A stretch of DNA of 64,000 nt from Corynebacterium sp. p3-SID1145 (GTDB lineage: Bacteria; Actinomycetota; Actinomycetes; Mycobacteriales; Mycobacteriaceae), in contig JALXXC010000001.1 in NCBI GenBank assembly GCA_025144245.1, positions 1-64,000 of the forward strand, read 5' to 3'. Numbering within the stretch: the stretch's first letter is position 1; each line of letters begins with the position of its first letter. The notes under the pieces were generated by a model, which did not search any database, had not been told where the DNA came from, and saw nothing but the letters and a program-made list of their open reading frames with translations. A program made the position numbers and the translations under genes. Below, piece after piece: positions 17,427 to 27,142 of this stretch.

Positions 17427-18352
17427 GCCAGCGAGTCTAGCGCGGCGCGGAGAAGGTCCTGTGGCTCCTGGTCCGCCTCAATCCACGCGATGCGCTTGTC
17501 GCGGTTGAACCAGGAACGCTGCCGCCGGACGTAGCGGCGGGTGCCCGTGATCGTCGACTCCACGGCCTCGTCGAGCGAGATTCCGCCGCGGAGAAAATCG
17601 AGGACTTGCGCGTAACCGATGGCGCGGCCGGCGGTGGAATCGGGGGTGAGGCCGGCGTCGATAAGCGTGCGCACCTCGTCGACGAAGCCGCGGTCGAACA
17701 TGAGCCGCGTGCGCTTCTCGATGCGGGGGTTCAGCCATTCCGCCACCGTCCGCAGGCCGATGATCTTCGTCCCCCACCGTGGTGGGGCATCCTTCGGCGG
17801 TTGGGAAGCCTGGAAGGGCTTGCCGGTCAGCTCGATCACCTCGAGGGCGCGGACAGTGCGTCGCGGGTCGTTGTCCTCGATGATGCTCGCCGCCTGCGGA
17901 TCCACCTCCGCGAGCTCCGCATGCAACGCCTGCACCCCGATCTCCGCCTGGCGAGCCTCGTACTTCCCGCGGACGGCGGGGTCGGTAGGCGGGAACTGCC
18001 AGTCGTCGATGAGCGACTGCACGTACATCATGGACCCGCCGACGAGAACCGGGACCGCCCCACGAGCGGCGATGTCCTCGACGACGGCGACCGCCCGCGA
18101 CTGGTACTCAGCAACCGACGCCGTGCGCGTCACGTCCCAGATATCGAGCAGGTGGTGCGGGACACCGCCGCGTTCCCCGGGCGCCAGCTTCGCCGTGCCG
18201 ATGTCCATGCCGCGGTAGAGCTGCATCGAATCGACGTTGACCACCTCCCCGCCGAGTTCCTTGGCCAGAGCGATCCCCAAATCCGACTTGCCCGATGCTG
18301 TCGGGCCGACGACCGCGATGGGCGTGACAGGCAGACCAACCGCATCAGGCAT
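17423..18352 (-). CDS. miaA: tRNA dimethylallyltransferase MiaA
   Basis: A 309-residue MiaA. The P-loop is GPTASGKS (residues 16-23), followed by [15 protein letters not shown], the family signature. It prenylates A37 of tRNAs reading UNN codons; MiaB, also in this window, methylthiolates the product. The start is ATG 18352, which overlaps the preceding gene's stop by 8 bases. The downstream dapF overlaps it by 4 bases, indicating a compact operon. Confidence 0.96.
   Translation of the reverse strand: MPDAVGLPVTPIAVVGPTASGKSDLGIALAKELGGEVVNVDSMQLYRGMDIGTAKLAPGERGGVPHHLLDIWDVTRTASVAEYQSRAVAVVEDIAARGAVPVLVGGSMMYVQSLIDDWQFPPTDPAVRGKYEARQAEIGVQALHAELAEVDPQAASIIEDNDPRRTVRALEVIELTGKPFQASQPPKDAPPRWGTKIIGLRTVAEWLNPRIEKRTRLMFDRGFVDEVRTLIDAGLTPDSTAGRAIGYAQVLDFLRGGISLDEAVESTITGTRRYVRRQRSWFNRDKRIAWIEADQEPQDLLRAALDSLA
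17657..17666 (+). repeat. GTCGATAAGC decamer in miaA
   Basis: Exact copy, read on the miaA strand as Leu-Ile-Asp-Ala with CTT for Leu. Confidence 0.8.
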
Positions 18353-18941
18353 GATCCACCTGCCAGGTAGCGATGAAACGGCCGACACCGTCCGCCGCGT
18401 CGTGCGCGATGAGCTGCTGGTTGGCGGCATCGAGCGCGGCGAGCTCATGCCACAGGGCGGGCTCGACGACCCCATGTTCCGCGAGCTCCTCCGGCAGCTG
18501 TGCCGCGCCGGCCAAAAAACGCGCCATCTGCTCGTGGACTTCCGGGGCACCGTCGACGAGTGCGAGCGGCGCACGCTGAGTGAGCCCCGCCGAACCGTCG
18601 ACGACGACCACCGTCAGCGCCTCCGGGTCCAGCGGGGCGATCGTGGAGCGCGATTCGGTGACACGTGCGGCGGAGTCGCCGAGCACGTAGCGCGCGACGA
18701 GCTCCGCCAAGTAGTTGCCATCGCCGACAGTGACCTGCGGCGCACCCCACGCGCGGAACGAACCCGTGTGCTCCGTGCGCCACCGCCCGTCCTGCGACCC
18801 AACGATGTGGATCGGCCGTGCGTCGTGCCCCGCGAGCCGGCGGATCGTGCGCACTAGTTCGCCGCCAGCGGCGTCTCGGGGAGCGAGTTCGCTGACAAGC
18901 GCCGGCGAACCCGGCACGACGCACACATTGAACTGGTTCAC
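18345..18941 (-). CDS. Conserved protein next to miaA (class III extradiol dioxygenase subunit B-like)
   Basis: About 198 residues from GTG 18941 (reads [21 protein letters not shown]). The opening, with [12 protein letters not shown], resembles the LigB-like fold, and the gene sits where mycobacteria carry the Rv2728c-type protein upstream of miaA and dapF. It overlaps miaA by 8 bases, so it is co-translated with it. The metal-binding histidines of true extradiol dioxygenases are not evident, so a catalytic role is doubtful. Function unknown; the family call rests on recall of related annotations. Confidence 0.65.
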   Translation of the reverse strand: MNQFNVCVVPGSPALVSELAPRDAAGGELVRTIRRLAGHDARPIHIVGSQDGRWRTEHTGSFRAWGAPQVTVGDGNYLAELVARYVLGDSAARVTESRSTIAPLDPEALTVVVVDGSAGLTQRAPLALVDGAPEVHEQMARFLAGAAQLPEELAEHGVVEPALWHELAALDAANQQLIAHDAADGVGRFIATWQVDHA

Positions 18942-19069
18942 GCACACCACCCTAACCACTGGTCCGCAAACGGTTCCAACGGCTGACATGTGCAGCGGCG
19001 GGCCGGTAGAGTCTCAAAGCATTACGGCAGCCGTGTCGCGCGGCACACACATGAAAGGACGCCTCCACC

Positions 19070-20458
19070 ATGACGCAGCCCCCAACCGACGGACAGAAGC
19101 CGACCCCGAAGGCGGTTCCCTCGCCGGGATTGATGCCCACCCGCGCCCCCAAGCCGGGGCCGCGCCCGGGAGCACGCCCGGCCGGTGCAGGGGCGTCCAC
19201 ACCTGCACCGGTGCCCGCGACCCCGGCCGCGCCCGCCGACACCGCCGAGGCGAAGAAATTCGGCCGCATCGACGAGGACGGCACCGTCTACGTCACCCGC
19301 GGCGGCACCGAGCGCGCCGTCGGTTCGTGGCAGGCCGGCACCCCGGAAGAGGGGCTGGAGCACTTCGCGCAGCGTTTCGGCGACCTCGCCACCGAAGTCG
19401 GCCTGCTGGAGAACCGCCTGGCCGCCCGCCCCGAGGACGCGAACTCGGTGCGCACGCAGGCGCAACAACTCATCGATAGCCTCGACGAGCAGGCCGTCGT
19501 GGGCGACCTCGACGCAGTGGATGCCCGTCTGAAGGAGCTCCTCGACCAAGCCGACGTCGCCGGCGAGAAGGCCAAGGAAGCCAAGGAGGCCCGCCGCGCC
19601 GAGGCGATTTCCCGCAAAGAGACCCTCGCCGCCGAGGCGGAGGACCTTGCCGCCAACTCCACGGAATGGAAGGCCGCGGGCGACCGCATCCGCGCCATCC
19701 TGGACGAGTGGAAGACCATCCGCGGCATCGACCGCAAGACCGACGACGCCCTGTGGAAGCGCTACTCCAAGGCGCGCGACTCCTTCAACCGCCGCCGCGG
19801 CGCCCACTTCGCGGAGCTGGACCGTGGCCGCGCCGCCGCGAAGGCCGCTAAGGAAGACATCATCGAGCGCGCCGAGAAGATCAAGGATTCCACAGACTGG
19901 AACGAGACCGCCCGCGCATTCCGCGACCTCATGACGGAGTGGAAGGCCGCCGGCCGCGCCCCGCGCGACGTGGACGACAAGCTGTGGGAGCGTTTCCGCT
20001 CCGCCCAGGACCACTTCTTCGCCGCGCGCAACGCCGTCAACGACGAACGGGACCGCGAGTTCGAGGCCAACGCGAAGGCCAAGGACGACCTCATCGCCGA
20101 GTACGGCCCGCTGATCGACCCGGGGAAGGGACTCGGCGCCGCAAAGTCGAAGTTGCGGGAGCTGCAGGACAAGTGGGAGGAGATCGGTTTCGTGCCGCGC
20201 GGAAAGATCCGCGAGTACGAGGACAAGATCGGCGAAATCGAGAAGCGCGTCTCCGACGCTGAGGAGAAGCAGTGGCGCAAGTCGAACCCGGCCCAGCAGG
20301 ACAAGGCGAACCAGTTCCAGGTCAAGGCCGACGACTTCCGCGCGAAGGCGGAGGCCGCCGAGGCCAAGGGCGACGCCGCGAAGGCTGCGGAGTTGCGCGC
20401 GCAGGCTGAGCAGTGGCAGGAGTTCGCCGATGTCGCCGCGAAGGCTCTCGACGACTAG
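19070..20458 (+). CDS. DUF349 domain-containing coiled-coil protein
   Basis: A 462-residue protein. A Pro/Ala-rich N-terminal 60 residues is followed by repeated helical DUF349 units with the recurring pattern W-K-x-A-G followed by D-x-L-W-x-R-(F/Y). Examples are EWKAAGDRIRAILDEWKTI with DALWKRY, and EWKAAGRAPRDVDDKLWERF. The C-terminus is very rich in Ala, Lys and Glu and probably forms a long coiled coil. Mycobacterial relatives (Rv2731 position) lie in the same neighbourhood. Molecular function unknown. The start ATG 19070 has GAAAGGA upstream. Confidence 0.88.
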   Translation: MTQPPTDGQKPTPKAVPSPGLMPTRAPKPGPRPGARPAGAGASTPAPVPATPAAPADTAEAKKFGRIDEDGTVYVTRGGTERAVGSWQAGTPEEGLEHFAQRFGDLATEVGLLENRLAARPEDANSVRTQAQQLIDSLDEQAVVGDLDAVDARLKELLDQADVAGEKAKEAKEARRAEAISRKETLAAEAEDLAANSTEWKAAGDRIRAILDEWKTIRGIDRKTDDALWKRYSKARDSFNRRRGAHFAELDRGRAAAKAAKEDIIERAEKIKDSTDWNETARAFRDLMTEWKAAGRAPRDVDDKLWERFRSAQDHFFAARNAVNDERDREFEANAKAKDDLIAEYGPLIDPGKGLGAAKSKLRELQDKWEEIGFVPRGKIREYEDKIGEIEKRVSDAEEKQWRKSNPAQQDKANQFQVKADDFRAKAEAAEAKGDAAKAAELRAQAEQWQEFADVAAKALDD

Positions 20459-21539
20459 CTTGCAGCCGCTTCTCTATTCCGCCGGCGCCAACGCCGATGA
20501 GGTTGTCGGCGCGTACGCGTTCTCGGCGACGCTCGCGGTTCAGGACATCACCGGCGACGCGCATTCCGGGGTCACTGCGTCGCATATCGCGAAACGCCTC
20601 GAGGGCTCCGCAGAGTCGGAGGCGTACCTGTTCGCGCTGACCAGTCACCGGACGCCGCGTCCGCTGGGCGGTCACGGTTACCCGGAGATCACCGTCGACG
20701 ATTTGGCCGATATCGACGCGTGGGTGTTCATCTCCCTGCCGCTCCTCGAAGACACCGGCATCATCGAAGCTTCCGTCACGCTCGACGCCGCCATTGCCCC
20801 GCTGCCCGGCGAGCCGGTCCCGGAAGGGCCGTGGGGCGCCGCTTTATCGCTTATCGACGCCCTCTCCGCCCGCCTCCACCGCCCCATCCGCCACATCTGG
20901 GAGACCCACGCGGTCGGCGCTCCTTCTCCCGCCGCCGGGATTGTGGGCACCGCCGGCTACTCCCCCGCTTACCGTGAGGAACAGGCGACGTTTTCCATCG
21001 GGGATGCCCAGCCTGCCTCAGCGGTTGCGCCGATGCCGGTGGACTCCATCGAGATCGTGCACAACATGGACTTCCCCGCCGCCGACCTCGCTTTGTTCCG
21101 TGACGTGCTCACCGCCGCCTCCCGCGACTACCCGCGCGGGGAGCTGAAGCTGGATACCGTCGAGTGGACAGAGCAGCGAGTCCGCGATGCCGGCGCCCGG
21201 CTTCTGGACCGCGGCGGCAACCAGGTCACCGCCATCGCCTACACCGCCGACCCCGCCACGGGCGGGCGCACAGCTGTCGGCATGGCCGAAGCCGTCCACT
21301 ACGACTCCGACGACGACGCCCTCATGGAGCTCGGTCTCATTTACGTGATGCCCCAGCACCGCCGCCGCGGTGTCGGCACCGCAGTGGTGGAGGCGGCGCT
21401 CGCGGCCGCACAGGCCCAGTGGCCGGGGGTGGAGACGGGGTACTGCTCGTATCCGTCGGTAAGCGGTGCTGCCCACGCCATGCTCAAGCGGCGCGGAGCG
21501 AAAGCGATCTCCGCGACGACTGCCTGGCAGCGGAAGTGA
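20430..21539 (+). CDS. GNAT-family N-acetyltransferase
   Basis: A 369-residue protein with a C-terminal GNAT domain; the acetyl-CoA loop is QHRRRGVGTAVVEAAL. The N-terminal 170 residues look like a second, degenerate GNAT-like lobe. The start ATG 20430 has GCAGGAG nine bases upstream and overlaps the DUF349 gene by 29 bases. A TTG at 20460 is the alternative. Substrate unknown. It contains one GCTTATCGAC decamer. Confidence 0.82.
   Translation: MSPRRLSTTSLQPLLYSAGANADEVVGAYAFSATLAVQDITGDAHSGVTASHIAKRLEGSAESEAYLFALTSHRTPRPLGGHGYPEITVDDLADIDAWVFISLPLLEDTGIIEASVTLDAAIAPLPGEPVPEGPWGAALSLIDALSARLHRPIRHIWETHAVGAPSPAAGIVGTAGYSPAYREEQATFSIGDAQPASAVAPMPVDSIEIVHNMDFPAADLALFRDVLTAASRDYPRGELKLDTVEWTEQRVRDAGARLLDRGGNQVTAIAYTADPATGGRTAVGMAEAVHYDSDDDALMELGLIYVMPQHRRRGVGTAVVEAALAAAQAQWPGVETGYCSYPSVSGAAHAMLKRRGAKAISATTAWQRK
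20849..20858 (-). repeat. GCTTATCGAC decamer in the GNAT gene
   Basis: Exact copy, read as Leu-Ile-Asp. It is preceded by a partial echo (TTATCG) three codons earlier, which uses the rare TTA codon. Confidence 0.8.
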
Positions 21540-21694
21540 CTCAGCGAGTTAATCACCCCGGAGCAGATCCACGCCTGCCCCGCGGCACGGCCGCGTCCAC
21601 CCCTCATCACCGGGGTCGGAACACCTCCCGTTAAAATAGGAACTACCTGTGACTATCCGTGCAATGTATGAATGTGTGAATTGGTGATAAGCAA

Positions 21695-23269
21695 ATGAAG
21701 AAGGCCGTGTCGTCGCTAGGAAAGTTCGTGGCCGAAAAGCCGCGGGCAGTGATAGCAGGTACAGCCGCAGCAGCGACAGCATCCCTGGCCGCACGGGATC
21801 TGCGACAGAAAAACAACTCCATCTTCCGCAACTACCCGGTGCTCGGGCACGCCCGGTACCTCGCCCACCGCATCCGCCCCGAGATCCACCAGTACTTCGT
21901 GGAGAACAATTGGGACGGTCGCCCCTTCAACTACCAGACACGCGAGATGATCAACCAGCGCGCCAACGGCACCGAGGGCGAGATGGCCTTCGGCACCGAA
22001 CGCGACGTGATGAGCTCCGGTTTCGAGTATCTCGTCCACTCCGTCATGCCCGCCCAGATGCCCGACGAGGCTCCCCGAGCGCACATCGGCGGCAAAGACT
22101 GCACGAAGCCGTACGACATGTCGCTGATGAACATCTCCGCCATGTCCTTCGGCGCGCTGTCCGCCAACGCCGTCCGCGCACTGAACAAAGGCGCGGAGCT
22201 CGGCGGCTTCGCCCACGACACCGGCGAGGGCGGTCTGAGCCGCTACCACCTGGAGAACAACGGCGACCTCGTCTGGGAAATCGGCACCGGCTACTTCTCC
22301 GCCCGCACCGAGGACGGCAAATTCGACCCGGCGAAATTCCAGGAGCTCTCCTCCATCGACCAGGTGAAGATGACTGAGCTGAAGCTCTCCCAGGGCGCCA
22401 AACCCGGCATCGGCGGTGTCCTGCCCGGATCGAAGGTCAGCGCGGAGATCGCCCGCGTGCGCGGCGTGCCCGAGGGCAAGACGTGCATCTCCCCGTCGCG
22501 GCACTCCGTGTTCTCCACCCCGACGGAACTGATCGAATTCATCGCCGAGATGCGCGAACTCTCCGGCGGCAAGCCGGCCGGCTTCAAGATGTGCGTTGGT
22601 TCGATGATCGACGTCCTGTCCATCTGCAAAGCCATCCGCGAGGTGGGCACCGCCCCCGACTTCATCGTCATCGACGGGTCCGAGGGCGGCACCGCCGCTG
22701 CACCCCTCGAATACGAGGACCACGTCGGCCTTCCCCTGACCGAGGGTCTGATGATGATGCACAACGCCCTCGTCGGCACCGGCCTCCGCGACAACATCAA
22801 GATCGGTGCGTCCGGAAAGGTCACGGCCGCCAACGACATCGTCAAACGCCTCATCCAGGGCGCCGACTACACCAACTCGGGCCGCTCCATGATGATGGCC
22901 GTCGGCTGCATCCAGGCCCAGAAATGCCAGACGGGCCAGTGCCCCTCGGGGGTGGCGACGCAGAGCAAGTGGCGCCAGCGCGCCCTCGACGTCGACTCCA
23001 AGGCGGTGCGCGTGAAGAACTACCACAACGCCACCGTCGACCAAGCGGTGTCCATGATGGCTTCGTGCGGCGCCACCACCCCCGCAGAGCTCACGCCGAA
23101 CATGCTGCGCCAGGTCATCGCGCCCGGCGTCACGCGCTCCTACAAGGCGCTCTACGACTGGCTCGAGCCCGGCCAGTTGCTTGACGACGCCCCCGAGGCC
23201 TGGACCGAAGCCTGGGAGCAGGCCAGCCCGGACGAATTCCGTCTGCCGGTGATCACGAAGGTGCGCTAG
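21695..23269 (+). CDS. Stand-alone FMN-binding glutamate synthase-like protein
   Basis: A 524-residue protein with one N-terminal hydrophobic stretch (AVIAGTAAAATASLA), then the FMN/glutamate synthase central domain. The phosphate-binding loop IDGSEGGTAAAP and a Cys cluster C-x5-C-x4-C (about residues 405, 411, 416; CIQAQKCQTGQC), which carries a 3Fe-4S centre in GltB, are both present. The glutaminase (amidotransferase) domain is absent, so it is not a complete glutamate synthase. It may use ammonia or another substrate. It ends overlapping the convergent membrane-protein gene by 4 bases. Confidence 0.88.
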   Translation: MKKAVSSLGKFVAEKPRAVIAGTAAAATASLAARDLRQKNNSIFRNYPVLGHARYLAHRIRPEIHQYFVENNWDGRPFNYQTREMINQRANGTEGEMAFGTERDVMSSGFEYLVHSVMPAQMPDEAPRAHIGGKDCTKPYDMSLMNISAMSFGALSANAVRALNKGAELGGFAHDTGEGGLSRYHLENNGDLVWEIGTGYFSARTEDGKFDPAKFQELSSIDQVKMTELKLSQGAKPGIGGVLPGSKVSAEIARVRGVPEGKTCISPSRHSVFSTPTELIEFIAEMRELSGGKPAGFKMCVGSMIDVLSICKAIREVGTAPDFIVIDGSEGGTAAAPLEYEDHVGLPLTEGLMMMHNALVGTGLRDNIKIGASGKVTAANDIVKRLIQGADYTNSGRSMMMAVGCIQAQKCQTGQCPSGVATQSKWRQRALDVDSKAVRVKNYHNATVDQAVSMMASCGATTPAELTPNMLRQVIAPGVTRSYKALYDWLEPGQLLDDAPEAWTEAWEQASPDEFRLPVITKVR

Positions 23270-23913
23270 CGCCCCCCGCCGGCGTGGCGGTGGCGCTGGG
23301 CGGCGCGGGCGCGGCGGTCGTCGACAAGCTGCTCGGCGTTCGCCGCGCGACGGACCGACTGGTGCCCCGCATCCGCTTGGACCTCGGCGACGGGGTTGAA
23401 GTCGGTCTGCTCGCGGCGCAGCGATTCAATCTCCTGCTGCTCCGGGTCGCGGCCCATCCAGGCGGAGGTGAGCAGAGGAACGGCGACGACAACGCACGCG
23501 ATGGCGAGGAACATGCCGGCGCCCGTTGCATCACCCGTGCTTCCGGTCTGGCGCAGCCACAGGCCGAGCAGCGCTGCCACGAGGGACACGCAGCCAGCCA
23601 TCCACGCGAAGAGGGCGAACATTGTGCGACGCACGATCACGAGCAACAGGGTGAACACAGCGAGGCAAAGGAAGGACAGGAGCGCAAAGACGCGCTCCCC
23701 GATCGCCACGTCGATGCCGTCCGACTCGGTGAAGGTGAGCATCTGCCACCCTGCGGCGTCGCCGGCGAAGGGCAAGAACAATGAAATGAGATAGACGGCC
23801 ACCGCTGCGGCGAGAACCCAGCGGCGGCCCCCCAATTCCACAGTGCCGGCGCGCTGCTTCTCGAGGGAGGCGAGGTCGGTGAGGTCGGTGGTCGTGGTGG
23901 CGTCGTCAAGCAT
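23266..23913 (-). CDS. Conserved four-segment membrane protein (Rv2732c-like position)
   Basis: A 215-residue protein with four hydrophobic segments between about residues 33 and 150 and a charged C-terminal tail rich in Arg, Ala and Gln. The start ATG 23913 has an AAGGAG ribosome binding site. It follows miaB by 10 bases on the same strand, the place occupied by Rv2732c in mycobacteria. Function unknown. Confidence 0.8.
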   Translation of the reverse strand: MLDDATTTTDLTDLASLEKQRAGTVELGGRRWVLAAAVAVYLISLFLPFAGDAAGWQMLTFTESDGIDVAIGERVFALLSFLCLAVFTLLLVIVRRTMFALFAWMAGCVSLVAALLGLWLRQTGSTGDATGAGMFLAIACVVVAVPLLTSAWMGRDPEQQEIESLRREQTDFNPVAEVQADAGHQSVRRAANAEQLVDDRRARAAQRHRHAGGGR

Positions 23914-23923
23914 GATGCTCCTT

Positions 23924-25468
23924 CTATCCGCACGTCCCGCACGCGCTGGCGGCGGGCTGTTGCTTGGGCGCACCGATCGTCGGAAGACCCAAGCCCACGC
24001 CGACGGGCGCTGTGGTGGGAACCTGACCTGCCTCCGCGTTGTCGCCCGCAAGCGTGCGGCGGTGAGCGTGAATGCCGGAATCCGCGATCAAATAGTGGGG
24101 GCGGGAATCCGTCACCGTGACATGCACGATATCGCCCGGGCGCACAGCGCGGTCAATATTCCCCTCGACCGTGAAGTGGACGAGACGGCCGTCGCGCGCA
24201 CGGCCCGACATGCGGCCGGTCTCCTTCTTGTCGTTCGTTTCCTGGACGAGCAGCTCCTGCTCCGTGCCTACGAGCTTCGCGTTCTCCTCACCGTTGATGC
24301 GCTCCTGCAGCTCGAGCAGCCGATCGAAGCGCTCCTGGACGACCTTCTTCGGGATCTGGTCGGCCATCTCCGCCGCCGGGGTACCCGGGCGTGGCGAGTA
24401 CTGGAACGTGAACGCCGAGGTGAAGCGGGCCTTCTCCACGACATCGAGCGTCGCCTGGAAATCCTCCTCCGTCTCCCCCGGGAAGCCGACAATGATATCC
24501 GTGGTGATCGACGCGTGCGGAAGCTTCTCGCGCACCTCGTCGAGGATCCCGAGGAACTTCTTCGAACGGTACGAACGGCGCATGTCCTTGAGCACCTTGT
24601 CCGACCCGGACTGCAGCGGCATGTGCAGCTGCGGGCAAACATTCGGGGTCTCCGCCATCGCGTCGATGACATCGGAGGTGAACTCCGCCGGGTGCGGCGA
24701 CGTGAAACGCACGCGCTCTAGGCCCTCGATGTCACCGCACGCGCGCAGCAGCTTCGAAAACGCCGAACGGTCGCGCTTCATGTCCGGGTCCACGAAATTC
24801 ACGCCGTAGGCGTTGACGTTCTGGCCGAGCAGAGTCACCTCGGACACGCCCTGGTCGACGAGCGCTTTCACCTCCGCGAGAATGTCACCCGGCCGGCGGT
24901 CCTGCTCCTTGCCGCGCAGGGACGGAACGATGCAGAACGTGCAGGTGTTGTTGCAGCCCACCGACACCGACACCCAACCGGCGTAGGAGGACTCGCGCTT
25001 CGCCGGCAGCACTGACGGGAAGTGCTCGAGCGCCTCGACGACCTCGACCTGGGCCTCCTCGCTGACGCGGGCTCGGTCGAGCAGGGCGGGCAGCGCAGCC
25101 ATGTTGTGGGTACCGAAGACGGCGTCGACCCACGGCGCTTTCTCGATCACCGTGTCGCGGTCCTTCTGCGCCAGGCAGCCGCCGACGGCGATCTGCATGC
25201 CCGGATGGTTGCGCTTGACCTCTCGCAGCTGGCCGAGAGTGCCATAGAGACGCTGGTCGGCGTTCTCGCGCACGGCGCAGGTGTTGAAGACGACCAGGTC
25301 CGCCTCCGCCTCAGCCGGCGCAGCCGTGTAGCCCGCGTCTTCAAGCAGGCCGGATAAGCGCTCGGAATCGTGCACGTTCATCTGGCAGCCGAACGTGCGC
25401 ACCTCGTAGGTGCGCGGAGTCGCCGGCGCGGTGTGGGCTGTGTCTGGCGTCTGTGCTGCTGTTGTCAC
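23924..25468 (-). CDS. miaB: tRNA-2-methylthio-N6-dimethylallyladenosine synthase MiaB
   Basis: A 514-residue radical-SAM methylthiotransferase. The N-terminal UPF0004 domain begins [12 protein letters not shown] with further Cys in NTCAVRENA and GGCLAQ. The radical-SAM cluster CNNTCTFC follows, and a TRAM domain lies near the C-terminus. It acts after MiaA on A37 of tRNA. The GTG at 25468 gives MTTAAQTPD; no strong ribosome binding site is visible and a TTG three codons upstream is possible. The last residues include two extra Cys (CGTCG). Confidence 0.95.
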   Translation of the reverse strand: MTTAAQTPDTAHTAPATPRTYEVRTFGCQMNVHDSERLSGLLEDAGYTAAPAEAEADLVVFNTCAVRENADQRLYGTLGQLREVKRNHPGMQIAVGGCLAQKDRDTVIEKAPWVDAVFGTHNMAALPALLDRARVSEEAQVEVVEALEHFPSVLPAKRESSYAGWVSVSVGCNNTCTFCIVPSLRGKEQDRRPGDILAEVKALVDQGVSEVTLLGQNVNAYGVNFVDPDMKRDRSAFSKLLRACGDIEGLERVRFTSPHPAEFTSDVIDAMAETPNVCPQLHMPLQSGSDKVLKDMRRSYRSKKFLGILDEVREKLPHASITTDIIVGFPGETEEDFQATLDVVEKARFTSAFTFQYSPRPGTPAAEMADQIPKKVVQERFDRLLELQERINGEENAKLVGTEQELLVQETNDKKETGRMSGRARDGRLVHFTVEGNIDRAVRPGDIVHVTVTDSRPHYLIADSGIHAHRRTLAGDNAEAGQVPTTAPVGVGLGLPTIGAPKQQPAASACGTCG

Positions 25469-25592
25469 GGTGCCCAAGTGTATTGCCCGCCTCGGCCAAC
25501 ACATAACCGCTCTCGAAGCCGGCGGAGCACGGTAGCCTTGGGGGAGATCCACGGGGGCGCTGCCGGCCAGCTCCCCACCATCGGAGGAATGC

Positions 25593-26486
25593 ATGTCCAT
25601 TTCAGCGCGTCCTGCATCGCCGCGGGCGGTACTTGCCGTTGCCGCGCTCGCGGCGGCAGCGCCGGCGTTTTCGGGGTGCGGGCTTTTCGACGCCGGCGCC
25701 AACGACGCCGACCTGCTCGACCAGATCCGCAGCGGGAAAGTCGTTGTCGGCTCGGCGTTCACGAATCCGGGATTGAGCACCCGCAACGCCGACGGAACCG
25801 TGGAGGGACTCGACACCGAGGTTGCGGAGTACGTCATCAACTCGATCGCGGACGACAAGGGCTGGTGCCGCCCGCGCATCGAGTGGCGTCAGGTGCCCCA
25901 CGGCCAGCGCGCGTCCATGTTGGAGCATGCGTACGTGGACATGATCGCCTCGACGTACTCGATGAACCGGGAGCGCGCCGATGCGACGGCCTTCGCCGGG
26001 CCGTACCTACTCACCCACCAAGCCCTGCTTGTGCGGGACGGGCAAAAAGACATCACAGGACTGCAGTCGCTAGGCGGGCACCGCCTGTGCTCCGTCACGG
26101 GCACGACGGCGGCGGGCACGATCAAGGAGAAGCTGCCGGAGGTCGTGTTGGAGGAGTACGACTCCTACGAAGCGTGCTTGAACGCCCTTCGTGAGGGCAA
26201 CGTCGAGGTTGTCTCGACCGATGCGGCGATCCTGGAGGGTTTTGAAGCCCAGGAACCGGACACATTCGACGTGGTTCCCCTCGAAGCCGACGGGCGCCCG
26301 CTTACCGACGAGCACTACGGCCTCGGCATCCGCAACGACAACCGCGAGACGATCGACGCGGTGAACGATGCGCTCGTGCGGATGTACGGCGACGGCTCTT
26401 TCGACCGTTACGTCGCGCAGAATCTCCAAGTGGAGCCTGACGCCCTGCGCGATATCCCGGGCGACACATCGTTCCTCGCGACCTAG
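25593..26486 (+). CDS. gluB: GluB-like glutamate ABC transporter substrate-binding lipoprotein (orphan)
   Basis: A 297-residue solute-binding protein of family 3. The signal peptide ends in a lipobox, FSGC, with C29 as lipidation site. The mature part carries [17 protein letters not shown] and the amino-acid-binding fold. GGAGGA precedes the ATG. In C. glutamicum gluB is inside gluABCD between miaB and recX; here miaB and recX flank it but no ATPase (gluA) or permeases (gluC, gluD) are present, so partner subunits must lie elsewhere or be lost. It starts 125 bases from the divergent miaB. Confidence 0.85.
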   Translation: MSISARPASPRAVLAVAALAAAAPAFSGCGLFDAGANDADLLDQIRSGKVVVGSAFTNPGLSTRNADGTVEGLDTEVAEYVINSIADDKGWCRPRIEWRQVPHGQRASMLEHAYVDMIASTYSMNRERADATAFAGPYLLTHQALLVRDGQKDITGLQSLGGHRLCSVTGTTAAGTIKEKLPEVVLEEYDSYEACLNALREGNVEVVSTDAAILEGFEAQEPDTFDVVPLEADGRPLTDEHYGLGIRNDNRETIDAVNDALVRMYGDGSFDRYVAQNLQVEPDALRDIPGDTSFLAT

Positions 26487-26503
26487 ACGCTGGCTGCTGG
26501 TGT

Positions 26504-27136
26504 TTAGCCGAGGTCCGCGAGTTCCTCGCACCGGGCGTCGAGAGCCTCTTTGCCGATCTGCAGGGACATCGACTGGGGGAATCCGCGGCGCGCGAGTACA
26601 CCGACGATGCGGCGTAATTCCTTGTCGCGCGCGGCGCGGTCGGCAGGCACCGTCTTGACGGAGCGGGCTTTCTTGGCGGCGAGCCGGCGGGCGATGTCGC
26701 GCTCGTCGGATTCGTCGATCTGGTCTAGCGCCGCTTCCCGGTCTGCGGCGGAGACTCCTTTTTCTTGGAGTTCGCGCCGCAGCATTGTCGAGGACTTCCC
26801 GCGGCGCTCGAAACGCTGGCGCACCCACTCGCGGGCGAAGGTCGCATCGTCGATGAGGCCGGAGCGTTGGAGGGAGTCGAGCACATCGTCGACGAGCTCG
26901 GGTGCGGGCCCCTCCTCGCCCTCCTTGACGCGCCGCGGGTCGAGGAGGCGCTCGCGCAGTTCGTGGCGCGACCGGGAGCGCTGGTCAAGCAGCCGCAGAG
27001 CTCGCTCACGCACTTTCGCCGCAGCTTTCTCGTGCTCGTGGTCGATCAGCCCGGGGCTGTCGCCTGCCGCATACGCGTCGAGCGCTTCCTGCAGCTGGCG
27101 TAGCTTTTCCGGGTCGGGTTCGCGCCGTGCGGTCAT
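26504..27136 (-). CDS. recX: Recombination regulator RecX
   Basis: A 210-residue RecX, helical and rich in Arg/Glu, with the motif LRELQEKGVSAADRE typical of the family repeats. It binds RecA filaments and limits their activity. It follows recA by 6 bases on the same strand, the normal co-transcribed arrangement. Confidence 0.94.
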   Translation of the reverse strand: MTARREPDPEKLRQLQEALDAYAAGDSPGLIDHEHEKAAAKVRERALRLLDQRSRSRHELRERLLDPRRVKEGEEGPAPELVDDVLDSLQRSGLIDDATFAREWVRQRFERRGKSSTMLRRELQEKGVSAADREAALDQIDESDERDIARRLAAKKARSVKTVPADRAARDKELRRIVGVLARRGFPQSMSLQIGKEALDARCEELADLG

Positions 27137-27142
27137 CCGGGG

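Noticed and set aside
21540..21694. tRNA or small RNA in the gap before the FMN protein gene
   Set aside because: No cloverleaf or T-arm sequence is present; only a -10-like TAAAAT is visible, without a convincing -35.
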